Positions 8,580 through 17,350 of a DNA stretch of 64,000 nt are shown here, in pieces. The stretch lies in assembly GCA_016779205.1 (NCBI GenBank), contig JADHOC010000016.1, forward strand, positions 1 through 64,000, written 5' to 3'. Within the stretch, counting starts at the first letter, position 1. Each line of letters begins with the position of its first letter. Under the pieces are notes generated by a model. It worked only from the letters and a program-made list of their open reading frames with translations, did no database searches and was not told the origin of the DNA. The DNA is from Planctomycetota bacterium. Its GTDB lineage: Bacteria; Planctomycetota; UBA1135; GCA-002686595. The position numbers and the translations under genes were made by a program.

Positions 8580-9724
8580 GTGTGGAAGAGAACGGAGCGC
8601 GTGCCTGGCTCGCGCTGGAGAACGGACTGGTCGTCGAGGGCCGTTCCGTCGGCGCGAGCGGTGAGGTCAGCGGTGACCTCGTCTTCAACACGGCCATGAC
8701 CGGCTACCAGGAGATCCTCACGGACCCCTCCTACGCGGGCCAGGGGGTCGTGATGACCTATCCGCTCATCGGCAACTACGGCATCGCCGACGAGGACATG
8801 GAGTCCTCCCGGTGCTGGGCGGAGGCCTTCGTCATGAAGGAACTCTCCACGGTGGCATCGAACCACCGCTCCACCGAGACCCTCGAGCACTGGCTCGACC
8901 GTCACGGGGTCGTCGCCATCGACGGCGTGGACACCCGCCAGCTCACGAAGGCCATCCGCGAGCAGGGCTCGCTCCGATTCGTGCTGAGCACCGAGGACAG
9001 CGACCCCGCGTCCCTCGTGGCCAAGGCCAAGGGCGCCACCTCCACCGACGGGAGGGACCTGGCGAGCGTGGTCACCTGCGCCGAGACCTACCAGTGGTCC
9101 TCGGCCTACGACGAGTCGTTCCCCGAGGTGCAGGGCTCCTGGTCGGGGGACCGCCTCAAGTGCGTGGCCTACGACTTCGGCGCCAAGCGGAACATCCTCC
9201 GCAGCCTCGTCCACTTCGGCTTCGACGTCACCGTCGTCCCCGCGTCGACGCCCGCCAGCGAGGTCCTGGCCATGGAGCCTGACTGCGTGTTCCTCTCCAA
9301 CGGCCCCGGCGACCCGGCTGCCGTGGACTACGCGGTGGAGAGCGCGCGGGAGCTGGTCCAGGCGGTGCCCGTGTTCGGGATCTGCCTCGGCCACCAGATC
9401 CTCTCCCTGGCCCTCGGGGCGAAGACGAAGAAGATGCCCTTCGGTCACCACGGGGCGAACCACCCGGTGCGCGACGAGGAGACCGGGCGCATCGAGATCA
9501 CCTCCCAGAATCACAGCTACGTCGTGGACGACTCCGAGCTGCCCGACGACCTGGTGCCCACCCACTGGAACCTGAACGACATGTCCCTCGCGGGGATGAA
9601 GCACCGGACGCTGCCGGTGTTCAGCGTCCAGTACCACCCCGAGGCCGCCCCCGGCCCCGGCGACTCCGCCCACCTCTTCGCCCGCTTCCGCGAGATGGTC
9701 GAGGGGCAGCAGGCCCGCGCCTGA
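8576..9724 (+). CDS. carA: carbamoyl-phosphate synthase small subunit
   Basis: A 382-residue glutaminase subunit that feeds ammonia to CarB for pyrimidine and arginine synthesis. The CarA N-terminal domain ([17 protein letters not shown]) is followed by a class I amidotransferase domain with nucleophile Cys270 in GICLGHQ and the His/Glu pair in [10 protein letters not shown]. carB is not next to it. Confidence 0.95.
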   Translation: MSVEENGARAWLALENGLVVEGRSVGASGEVSGDLVFNTAMTGYQEILTDPSYAGQGVVMTYPLIGNYGIADEDMESSRCWAEAFVMKELSTVASNHRSTETLEHWLDRHGVVAIDGVDTRQLTKAIREQGSLRFVLSTEDSDPASLVAKAKGATSTDGRDLASVVTCAETYQWSSAYDESFPEVQGSWSGDRLKCVAYDFGAKRNILRSLVHFGFDVTVVPASTPASEVLAMEPDCVFLSNGPGDPAAVDYAVESARELVQAVPVFGICLGHQILSLALGAKTKKMPFGHHGANHPVRDEETGRIEITSQNHSYVVDDSELPDDLVPTHWNLNDMSLAGMKHRTLPVFSVQYHPEAAPGPGDSAHLFARFREMVEGQQARA

Positions 9725-9738
9725 GGGCCGGGTTGTCG

Positions 9739-11145
9739 ATGCGCTGGTCTCCCCTTGTCCTGGCCTCGCTGGCCGCCCTCGGCGGCTGCGCGGAGCCCGA
9801 GGTGGAGCGCCCCAACGTCGTCTTCATCGTCTGCGACACCCTGCGCGCGGACCGGACCTCGACCTACGGTCACTTCCGCCCGACCACCCCGAACCTCGAC
9901 GCCCTCGCGGACCGCGGCACCGTCTTCGAGCGGGCCTTCGCCATGTCCTCCTGGACCCTCCCGTCCATGAGCATGCTGATGACGGGGGAGGTGAAGAGCC
10001 TCGCGGACCCGTCGATCCTCCCGGACCATGTCCACATGGCCGAGAGCTTCCTCGACGCCGGCTACGACACGGCCGCCGTCGTGGCGAATCCCATCCTCAA
10101 CGACCGGCTGGGGTACGACCGGGGCATCGAGTCCTTCGTGGTCGATCGGGCCGAGCAGATGTCCTGGCGGGCGGACGAGGTCCTCGAGAAGGGGCTCCAG
10201 TGGCTCGACGGACGGGCCGATCAGGAGCGCCCGTTCTTCCTCTGGCTCCACCCGGTGGACCCCCACCACCCCTACGAGCCCCTTGATCCTCGCGGGTTCG
10301 AGCCGGACGCCGAGGGGGCGGTCCGCGACGCCGCCCGCGCCGCCCTCGACGCCCAGCGGGAGGACCACCCCGCGACCATGCTCGCCGAGGGCCTCTCGGA
10401 CGAGGACTGGGAGACGGTGGAGGGCATCCGGCGCCTGTACGACGCCGAGGTCTATCAGTTCGACCTGGCCCTGGGCCAGCTGGTGGAGTCGCTGAAGGAG
10501 CGCGGGCTCCTCGAGTCGACGATCATCGTCGTGACGTCGGACCACGGGGAGGGGCTGATGGAGCGTCCCTCGCTCCCGGACCTGAAGCACCCCGAGGACG
10601 AGGCGCCCGACCTCTATCGTCGGCACGGCCTCATGCTCCACGACGAGCAGGTCTGGATCCCGCTTGTCTTCGCGGGGCCGGGGGTCCCCAGGGGCGTCCG
10701 CCGCCCCGACTGGGTCCAGCACATCGACGTGGTCCCCACGCTCCACGGACTGTGCGACCTGCCGGTGAAGCGGCCCCAGCCGGGCCAGGCCATGTTCGAG
10801 CAGGCCGCTGACCCGCGGTCGGCGCTCTTCGCCGTCTGCGCCCGGTCGCACTCGGTCACCGTGGACGAGCGCTGGCGCTTGCACCTCCCGAAGGAGTTCC
10901 GGCGCAAGAAGTTCGGGGTCGAGCCGGAGCTGTATGACCTCGCCGCAGACCCCGACGAGCGGCGCCCCATCGAGGACCCCGCCCGCGCCGAGGGGATGGC
11001 CGAGCTGATCCGTGAGTGGGAGCAAGCCCACGCCCCGGTCTCCCTGGGCGGGACCCTTGACCAGTCCACCATCGACACCCTCCGCTCCCTGGGCTACGGC
11101 GGAGAGGTCGAGCGGAAGAACCTGCCGGCGGAGACGGACCGTTGA
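9739..11145 (+). CDS. sulfatase-fold lipoprotein with Thr nucleophile
   Basis: A 468-residue alkaline-phosphatase-superfamily hydrolase (PF00884 type). A lipobox (LAALGGC) predicts lipidation at Cys17. Metal ligands are visible in FIVCDTLRADR, TSDHGEG and RHGLMLHDE. At the position where true sulfatases carry the formylglycine Cys/Ser it has Thr73 (WTLPSMSM...TG), so it is unlikely to be a formylglycine sulfatase and may cleave or transfer a phosphoester. It ends with the LGYGG tail shared by three other proteins here. The ATG at 9739 is preferred to a TTG at 9733. It is 14 bases after carA and upstream of a TPR lipoprotein. Confidence 0.88.
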   Translation: MRWSPLVLASLAALGGCAEPEVERPNVVFIVCDTLRADRTSTYGHFRPTTPNLDALADRGTVFERAFAMSSWTLPSMSMLMTGEVKSLADPSILPDHVHMAESFLDAGYDTAAVVANPILNDRLGYDRGIESFVVDRAEQMSWRADEVLEKGLQWLDGRADQERPFFLWLHPVDPHHPYEPLDPRGFEPDAEGAVRDAARAALDAQREDHPATMLAEGLSDEDWETVEGIRRLYDAEVYQFDLALGQLVESLKERGLLESTIIVVTSDHGEGLMERPSLPDLKHPEDEAPDLYRRHGLMLHDEQVWIPLVFAGPGVPRGVRRPDWVQHIDVVPTLHGLCDLPVKRPQPGQAMFEQAADPRSALFAVCARSHSVTVDERWRLHLPKEFRRKKFGVEPELYDLAADPDERRPIEDPARAEGMAELIREWEQAHAPVSLGGTLDQSTIDTLRSLGYGGEVERKNLPAETDR

Positions 11146-11192
11146 GCGCCCCGGACGAGCCCTCCCTCGGCCCTCGCCGCCTGGGCTGGTCC

Positions 11193-12203
11193 ATGCGGCG
11201 GAGCCTGGGCCTCCTCGCGGCCTGGGGCCTCGGCCTCGGGCTCATGGGCGGCTGCGTGAGCACCGAGGTCGAGGCGGAGGAGTCGAGTCCGCGGGAGCCC
11301 CTCGTGCGCCAGCTCGGGCGCGCGGATGAGGCCTTCAACGGGCGTGCCTATCGGCAGGCGCTCGACATGTACTCGGCCCTGTACCTCGCGGCGCTCTCCG
11401 GTGGGTACGACGACCTGGCGGCCGAGGCGGCGGCGCAGGCCGCGGCGATCAACGCGCTCCAGGACGACCCCGAGGAGAGCGACCGCTGGATGTCCTTCGC
11501 GGCGCGCTACGCCGAGGACGAGGGGGACGGTGCCCGGAGCCGGGTGATGCTGGCCCGCGGCGTCCGTCAGTGGAAGCGGGGGCAGTCGGGCGAGGCCCTG
11601 GACACCTTCGAGGCGCTGGTGGAGCTCTGCGGGGACAACGGCCTCGAGGTCCGCGCCATGCAGGGTGCGAGCCTCTGTGCGCTGGTGACCGAGGGTGAGG
11701 CGCAGCTGGACTGGAGCCTCAAGGCCATCGACATCTGCCAGGGGCAGGAGCAGCCCAGGTGGGAGAGCGCGCTCTGGTCCAACCACGGGTGGCTGCTGGA
11801 GGCGCGCGGGGAGTTCAGCGACGCCTCCCGGTGTTTCGAGCGCGCCCGGCAGCTCCTCTCCGAGGGGAGCGCATCGACCATGGAGCGGCTCCAGGCCGAC
11901 TGGGCCCTGGGGCGCTCCCTGCGCCTCTCAGGGCAGCTGGCCGAGTCCCGGATGTTCCTGGAGCAGGCCGACTTGCGCGGCCGTGAGCTGTACGCGGCGA
12001 ACCCCGCGGCGCGCCAGGCGGAGTGGCTCGGGCGGGCTTGGTGGGAGCTCGGGGAGCTGGAGGCGGTGGAGGGGCGGGACGACAAGGCCCGCGCCCTCCT
12101 GCAGAGCGCCAGGCGCAAGCTGCTGGAGGCGGGCGTCGCGGACGCGGCGCCGGAGCTCCTGCGCCGCCTGGACGCGCGGCTGGCCGCCCTCGGCCCGCGC
12201 TAA
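11193..12203 (+). CDS. TPR-repeat lipoprotein
   Basis: A 336-residue, mostly helical protein. The ATG at 11193 gives a clean lipoprotein signal (two Arg, hydrophobic run, lipobox LGLMGGC). An upstream in-frame TTG at 11142 overlaps the preceding stop and is the alternative. Repeated Ala/Leu/Glu helices with A-x-x-x-Y/F spacing, such as GRADEAFNGRAYRQALDMY, suggest several tetratricopeptide repeats, so a scaffold for protein contacts is likely. It is probably co-transcribed with the sulfatase-fold lipoprotein. Confidence 0.75.
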   Translation: MRRSLGLLAAWGLGLGLMGGCVSTEVEAEESSPREPLVRQLGRADEAFNGRAYRQALDMYSALYLAALSGGYDDLAAEAAAQAAAINALQDDPEESDRWMSFAARYAEDEGDGARSRVMLARGVRQWKRGQSGEALDTFEALVELCGDNGLEVRAMQGASLCALVTEGEAQLDWSLKAIDICQGQEQPRWESALWSNHGWLLEARGEFSDASRCFERARQLLSEGSASTMERLQADWALGRSLRLSGQLAESRMFLEQADLRGRELYAANPAARQAEWLGRAWWELGELEAVEGRDDKARALLQSARRKLLEAGVADAAPELLRRLDARLAALGPR

Positions 12204-14188
12204 CGCTCCCGCTCGAACCAGGCGAGGATGTGGAGCACCTTGGCGATGAGGTGGCTCGGGCGCCGCGCGATGCCGTGGCCCGCCTCGGGGATGCGCACCA
12301 TGGCGGTCTCGACCCCCTGGATCTTGAGCGCCTGGTAGTACTGCTCCGACTCGGAGATGGGCGTCCGGAAGTCCTGCTCGCCCGTGAGCAGCATGGTCGG
12401 CGTGGTCACGTTCCCCACGCGGGAGAGCGGTGAGCGCTCCCAGTAGTGCTCGAAGTGATCCCAGGGAGCGCCCGGGAACCAGTACTGCCAGAAGAAGTCG
12501 TAGGCGTCCGCCGTCAGGGCGAAGGAGATCCAGTTGATCACCGGCTTGGCGACCACCGCCGCCTTGAAGCGGTCGGTGGTGCCCACGATCCAGGCGGTCA
12601 GGACCCCACCGCCGCTCCCGCCCGTGACGAACAGGCGCGTCCGGTCGATGATGCCGCGTTCGATCACCGCGTCGACCATGCCCATGAGGTCGTCGTAGTC
12701 CTGGCTAGGGTAGGCGTGGTGGATCCGGTTGGCGAAGGACTCGCCGTAGCTGGTGCTGCCCCGCGGGTTGCCGTACACGACGACGTAGCCCTGGGCGGCC
12801 ATGAGCTGGAGCTCGAAGGTGAAGGCGGGGCCATAGGCGGAGAACGGGCCGCCATGGATCTCGAGGATCAGCGGGTGCGTCCGGTCCGACTCGAAGCCCG
12901 GGGGAGTGATCACCCAGGACTGGACGCGGAGGCCGTCCGCGCTGGTCTCGGTCCACATCTCCTCCACCGCGCCCAGCTCGATCGTCGCCCGGAGGTCGGC
13001 GTTCACGTCGGTGACCTGGCGCGGCGCCTGACCCTGCCGGGCCACGTGGAGCTCGCCGGGCCACGCGGGGTCGCCGCCGATCCAGGCCATGGTGCCCCCG
13101 GCGACGTGGAACTCGCCGCTGGAGTACGGCCGGCCGGAGCCCATGCCGTGCAGGCCGAGGTCGAGGACCTCGACGCCGCCGCCGGCGCTGGTCACCCCCA
13201 CCCGCGTCCGGCCCTCGTCCACGAAGGAGAAGTAGAGCGAGCCCTGGTCGAAGATGAGGCCCCCCGGGGAGCGGTCGAGCCCCTCGGTCAGGACCTGGCT
13301 GTCCCCGCCCCCGAGCGGCCGCGCGTAGACCTCGCGCTGTTGGTGCCCTTGCCGGCGGTCGTCGAACCCGGTCCAGAAGAGCGTCCCTGAGGCCGCGTCG
13401 AGGGCGGCGCCGCCGTCGGGCCCCTCGCGGAAGGTGAGCTTCGTGAGCTCCCCGTCCGCGACGCGGATCGACCAGAGGTCGGTGTCGTTGGGGTGGTCGT
13501 GGCGGTCCTCCCGGAGGTTGGCGCTGAAGACCAGGGTCTCGTCGTCTGCCCACATCAGCCCGCCGCCGTGGTCAGCCGGTCCGTCGGTGAGCTGCCTGGG
13601 GGTGCCGCCCATGGCGTCGACCACGAAGACCTGACGGTCGGTGTCCTCGAGGTAGCCGCCGCCATCCGCCCGGTAGCGGAACTGCTCCACGACCTTGGGG
13701 GCCGGGGCCCACTCCGCGCCAGCGGGCCGCTTGGGCATGGAGGCCAGGGGCTTGGACTCGCGCGGCACGTCCATGGTGAACGCGATTCGCCGCGAGTCCG
13801 GGGACCAGCGCAGGGAGCCGGGGGATCCGGCGAGGCGCGTCACCTGACGCGTGGTCCCGTCGTCCATCCAGCGCACGAAGACCTCAGCCCCGTCCTCCTC
13901 TGCGCCCTTCACGTACGCGATGTGGCGACCGTCGGGGGACCACCGGGCGCTGCCCACGTTCTCCAAGAGCGGCCGGGCGTCGCCGCTCTCCACGTCGTGA
14001 AGCCAGAGCTCGCGACGCTGCCTGTCGCTCATCACGTCGAAGCCGACGCGGGTGAAGAGCACCTGGGAGCCGTCGGGGGACACCGCGGGGCTCGCCACGC
14101 CCTCCAGTTCGAAGAGGTCCATGGCCTCCAGCGGGCGGAGCCCCGAGGGGTCTTGGGCGGCGACGAGGAGGGTGAGGGTGAGCAGCAT
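12200..14188 (-). CDS. S9-family prolyl-oligopeptidase-like peptidase
   Basis: A 662-residue secreted serine peptidase. A short hydrophobic leader (1-11) precedes a seven-bladed beta-propeller (about 25-420), where SPDG/SPDS motifs recur (WSPDGRHIAY, WSPDSRRIAF). The C-terminal alpha/beta hydrolase carries the triad Ser525 (GGSGGG), Asp606 (GEQDF) and His638 (EAGHG). The family releases dipeptides or acyl-amino acids from oligopeptides. The last 4 bases overlap the end of the convergent TPR gene, with no terminator between them. Confidence 0.92.
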   Translation of the reverse strand: MLLTLTLLVAAQDPSGLRPLEAMDLFELEGVASPAVSPDGSQVLFTRVGFDVMSDRQRRELWLHDVESGDARPLLENVGSARWSPDGRHIAYVKGAEEDGAEVFVRWMDDGTTRQVTRLAGSPGSLRWSPDSRRIAFTMDVPRESKPLASMPKRPAGAEWAPAPKVVEQFRYRADGGGYLEDTDRQVFVVDAMGGTPRQLTDGPADHGGGLMWADDETLVFSANLREDRHDHPNDTDLWSIRVADGELTKLTFREGPDGGAALDAASGTLFWTGFDDRRQGHQQREVYARPLGGGDSQVLTEGLDRSPGGLIFDQGSLYFSFVDEGRTRVGVTSAGGGVEVLDLGLHGMGSGRPYSSGEFHVAGGTMAWIGGDPAWPGELHVARQGQAPRQVTDVNADLRATIELGAVEEMWTETSADGLRVQSWVITPPGFESDRTHPLILEIHGGPFSAYGPAFTFELQLMAAQGYVVVYGNPRGSTSYGESFANRIHHAYPSQDYDDLMGMVDAVIERGIIDRTRLFVTGGSGGGVLTAWIVGTTDRFKAAVVAKPVINWISFALTADAYDFFWQYWFPGAPWDHFEHYWERSPLSRVGNVTTPTMLLTGEQDFRTPISESEQYYQALKIQGVETAMVRIPEAGHGIARRPSHLIAKVLHILAWFERER

Positions 14189-14221
14189 GGAGGCTCCGTT
14201 GCCGAGGTGGGGTAGGGGGGG

Positions 14222-15640
14222 TCAGCGCGGCGCGAGGGTGGCCGGGAGTGGTAGGCCGGGCACGAGCTGGACCTGGATCTGGTCGGGGGTCGGGAGAGGT
14301 CGCTCCGTCCCGCTCGAGAGCAGGACGGGCTGGCCCTTCAGGGTGAGCTCTGCCAGGGCGGAGAGGCTGTAAGGAGCGTGCACGAAGATCGGCGGAGCTC
14401 CTGGCGCCGTGGAGATGGCGAAGACCCAGGGCTCGAAGGTCGCGGTCCCACCGGACGGGGTGGCGTGGAGGAGCGCCTGGAACCGCTCCGCCTGGTCCTG
14501 CGAGACGGCCTGGGCCACGGCGAGGGTGGCTCGCTGGGGCGAGCGGGCCTGGCCGATCGCGACGAGGGCCACCGCCAAGGCGCCGAAGAGGGGGCCCACG
14601 CGGCGGCTGCCGGTGGCGGCCCCGGCGAGGACCGAGAGGGGAGCGACGAGCGTCAGGGCGTACCAGTCATGGAAGCGCCCGGACACCGACGTGATCAGGA
14701 GGCCGGCGGCGATCCACACCACGAGGAGCGAGGCGGTGGCCTTGCCCCGGCCTTCGGCCTCGAGCAAGAGGGCGGCGAGTCCTGCGGCGGCGAGGAGCGC
14801 GAACAAGGGACCCCCTCCGGGAATCACGTCGCTGACGGCCCGCCAGAGGGCGACCGACATTGAGCCGAGGGACTCTCCCCGGGGGGCTCCGGACTCCGCG
14901 TGTCCACCGAGGCCGCCGAGCACCGCCGTTCGGGCGGCGAGGCCGATCGCCAACCCAAGCGCCGGCCCGATGGCCGCGCGGGCGCAGGTCCGGAGGTCCG
15001 TACCCGGGCGAGTGCCGGCGGCGGCGATCACCACCGGCAGCGCGATGACGCCGCTCTCCTTGGAGAGCAGGGCGCAGAGGGTGAGGGCCGCGGTCCAGCC
15101 GGGTCGAGCACCCCTGCGCGCGGCGAGGGCGGCGGCGGCCACGAAGAGCACCGCGAGGGCGTCCGCACGGCGCGGAGCATAGGGCACGACCTCGAGCTGG
15201 GCCCGGTGGAGGATGAAGAGCGCGGCGGCGGAGCCCGCGGCGATGGCCGCCGACCGAGACCGTCTCCGGTCGAGGGCTCCTGCGAGGGTGCCCGCGAGTG
15301 ATCCAGCGAGGAGGCCGAGGAGCGTGGCGGAGATGGCCACGAGGGCGATGTCCGTGCGGGCGAACCGGGACGGGTCCAGCCCGCCGAGGGCGTGGTCCAG
15401 GCCGATGCTCAGGTGGACCAGCGGACGGTAGAAGCGACCGTCGGGGTAGCGCCCGCCCATCAACTCGTCGCCGAAGGTGCGCAACAGGTCACCCGCGGAG
15501 TTCACCTGCGAGGCGGCGATGAGGGGGTAGCTGTCGAAGCCGAGGAGGGCGCCGCCGCTCACCGGGCCGTAGCTGACCCAGGCGAGCACCCACGCCGCGG
15601 CGAGCAGGGCTGCGACCTGCGTTACGACCGAACGCGTCAT
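14222..15640 (-). CDS. GT-C-like polytopic membrane protein
   Basis: A 472-residue protein with roughly ten hydrophobic segments and a soluble C-terminal tail. The early loop FYRPLVHLSIGLDHALGGLDP and the later LLSKESGV resemble motifs in GT-C/TMTC-type protein O-glycosyltransferases, which take sugars from polyprenyl phosphate donors; the acidic residues of the first loop (GFDSYP) fit a GT-C catalytic position. Its start overlaps the stop of the upstream phosphodiesterase-like gene (TGATG), so the two are coupled. The glycosyltransferase role is an inference from motifs. Confidence 0.65.
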   Translation of the reverse strand: MTRSVVTQVAALLAAAWVLAWVSYGPVSGGALLGFDSYPLIAASQVNSAGDLLRTFGDELMGGRYPDGRFYRPLVHLSIGLDHALGGLDPSRFARTDIALVAISATLLGLLAGSLAGTLAGALDRRRSRSAAIAAGSAAALFILHRAQLEVVPYAPRRADALAVLFVAAAALAARRGARPGWTAALTLCALLSKESGVIALPVVIAAAGTRPGTDLRTCARAAIGPALGLAIGLAARTAVLGGLGGHAESGAPRGESLGSMSVALWRAVSDVIPGGGPLFALLAAAGLAALLLEAEGRGKATASLLVVWIAAGLLITSVSGRFHDWYALTLVAPLSVLAGAATGSRRVGPLFGALAVALVAIGQARSPQRATLAVAQAVSQDQAERFQALLHATPSGGTATFEPWVFAISTAPGAPPIFVHAPYSLSALAELTLKGQPVLLSSGTERPLPTPDQIQVQLVPGLPLPATLAPR

Positions 15641-17229
15641 CAGCCGCCGTACCCGATGGACTGGATGCGGCTGGTGACCTCTTCCTCGCCGGCCCCGGTG
15701 GGCTCGCCGAAGTCCCCCTTCAGGGCCCTCATGCCGCGGTCCTCGCTGGCGGGGATGCGGCGGACGGGCCGCGGCCGCCGCTCGAGGGAGGGCCGAGGGT
15801 CACCGCCGAGGTGGGAGGGCACGGGCTCTCCCATCAGGTGATAGAGCATGGGGGCCACGTCAGTGAGCTGCGCCCGGGCTCGCTCTCCATGGCCCTTGAT
15901 CGACGGCCCAGCGACCACCAGCACGCCGTCCAGGGCATGGTCGGGGAAGGGCTGTGTCCCGGCGGACATGGGCGGGCCGAACACGTCGGTGTAGGCACGC
16001 CACGCCGGAGCGAACTCCACGATCAGGTCGGGGACACGCTCCTCCTGCAGGGGGCCCGGATAGAGGTCCGCGCCACGGTGGACCCCCTGGACCACAGGAA
16101 CCCCGGCGGGGAACTCGAGGCCGCGGAGCTTCGCCGTCAGCGCCTCGAGGGCGGCCTCGACCTCCCCCTCGGGCAGCACTCCTTCGGCCTCTCGTCCCGC
16201 GACGTTGAGCCGGATCGCGCCGAAGTTGCCCTCGGCGACGTCCGCGAAGGCGCGGCTCGTGCCGAGGTCGAGGGTCGCCAGCCGGGCGGCGCGCTGGGAG
16301 GCCTTGGCGTCCGCGAGGGGGCCGGCGGATGTGGCGCCCGTGGACTCTCCTCTCCGCTGGACGCTCCAGCCCTCCTCCACCAGCCAGCGGTGAAGGTTGA
16401 AGGTGCGACGGTAGCTCCGGAAGCCGTGATCGGAGAGGAACACCACCGTGGCCTCGGGACCCGCGGCCTCGACCAGCTTCCCGAGGATCCCGTCGAGACG
16501 CCGGAGCAGCCCGCTGATCTCAGGCCCTTGGAGGCTGAGGTTGGGCCGGTGGCAGAGCACGTCCAGGCTCTTGAACACGAACATGCAGAGCCGCCAGTCG
16601 CGCCGGCTCGCGAGGTCGAGGAGCTCACGCTCCTTGAGGTCGAGCTGGTGCTCGATCGCGGCGAGGTCCGCCACCTCGTCCTGACGCCAGACGCCCAGGT
16701 CCGGCACGAATCCCTTCGCGCGGAGGTCGTCCGCCAGACCGGCGGGGTGCGCGTACTGGGCCGCGAAGGGGCTGAGCATCCCGGCCACCAGCGTGCCGTC
16801 GATGCGCTCCGGCGGGTAGGTGATCGGCACGCCCCAGACATGGCTCCGCTGGCCGCGCCCGGACAGGACGCGCCAGATGGGGGGCGCGGCCACGTCCTCG
16901 GCCGAGACCAGGCGCACGTCGTAGCTGTCGGGCTCGGTCTGGAAGAAGGAGTAGATCCCGTGGACGCCGGGCCCGACGCCGGTGGTGATCGTCGGCCACG
17001 CGGCGCTGCTGATCGGGATCCTGGTGGACTCCAGCGTCGCGCTCTGCCCCCGCTCGAGGAGCGCGGCGAGATGGGGGAGCTCACCCTGGTCGACCAGGGG
17101 ATCGAGGAGGTCGAAGGTGGCCCCGTCCCATCCCACGACGAGCACCCGTGTCCCATCCTCGGAGGCGCCGCAGCCGGTGAGGGCGAGGGCCCAGCAGGCG
17201 AGGGCAGAGGTGACGGTGAGGAGTCGCAT
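15640..17229 (-). CDS. phosphodiesterase/nucleotide-pyrophosphatase-fold lipoprotein
   Basis: A 529-residue alkaline-phosphatase-superfamily protein, closest to the type I phosphodiesterase group. Lipobox LALTGC predicts lipidation at Cys20. The first metal Asp is Asp35 in VVGWDGATFD. The nucleophile position is Ser74 (PISSAAWPTITTG), followed by GPGVHGIYSF, and later ligands appear in FLSDHGF and FPDHALDG. It ends in IGYGG, matching the tail of the nearby sulfatase-fold lipoproteins. The ATG at 17229 is chosen for the signal peptide. It is divergent from the gene at 17351 and coupled to the GT-C-like gene downstream. Confidence 0.88.
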   Translation of the reverse strand: MRLLTVTSALACWALALTGCGASEDGTRVLVVGWDGATFDLLDPLVDQGELPHLAALLERGQSATLESTRIPISSAAWPTITTGVGPGVHGIYSFFQTEPDSYDVRLVSAEDVAAPPIWRVLSGRGQRSHVWGVPITYPPERIDGTLVAGMLSPFAAQYAHPAGLADDLRAKGFVPDLGVWRQDEVADLAAIEHQLDLKERELLDLASRRDWRLCMFVFKSLDVLCHRPNLSLQGPEISGLLRRLDGILGKLVEAAGPEATVVFLSDHGFRSYRRTFNLHRWLVEEGWSVQRRGESTGATSAGPLADAKASQRAARLATLDLGTSRAFADVAEGNFGAIRLNVAGREAEGVLPEGEVEAALEALTAKLRGLEFPAGVPVVQGVHRGADLYPGPLQEERVPDLIVEFAPAWRAYTDVFGPPMSAGTQPFPDHALDGVLVVAGPSIKGHGERARAQLTDVAPMLYHLMGEPVPSHLGGDPRPSLERRPRPVRRIPASEDRGMRALKGDFGEPTGAGEEEVTSRIQSIGYGG

Positions 17230-17244
17230 GGGAGGCGCCGCGGC

Positions 17245-17250
17245 AGTGTA
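17245..17250 (-). promoter_or_regulatory. -10-like TAnnnT box for the phosphodiesterase-like gene
   Basis: TACACT on the reverse strand, 15 bases before the ATG at 17229. Confidence 0.35.
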
Positions 17251-17333
17251 CGAACCAGGCCCCCCGAGGTTGGCTCGCGGACCCGCGCCCCGTGGATTCT
17301 CCGGTGGTCGCTCGCACCGCTCCCCGTGGCCCG

Positions 17334-17339
17334 TAGCCT
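17334..17339 (+). promoter_or_regulatory. -10-like TAnnnT box for the 17351 gene
   Basis: TAGCCT, 11 bases before the ATG. The 121-base divergent gap thus has one candidate box for each direction. Confidence 0.4.
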
Positions 17340-17350
17340 CTTGCTGGCCC

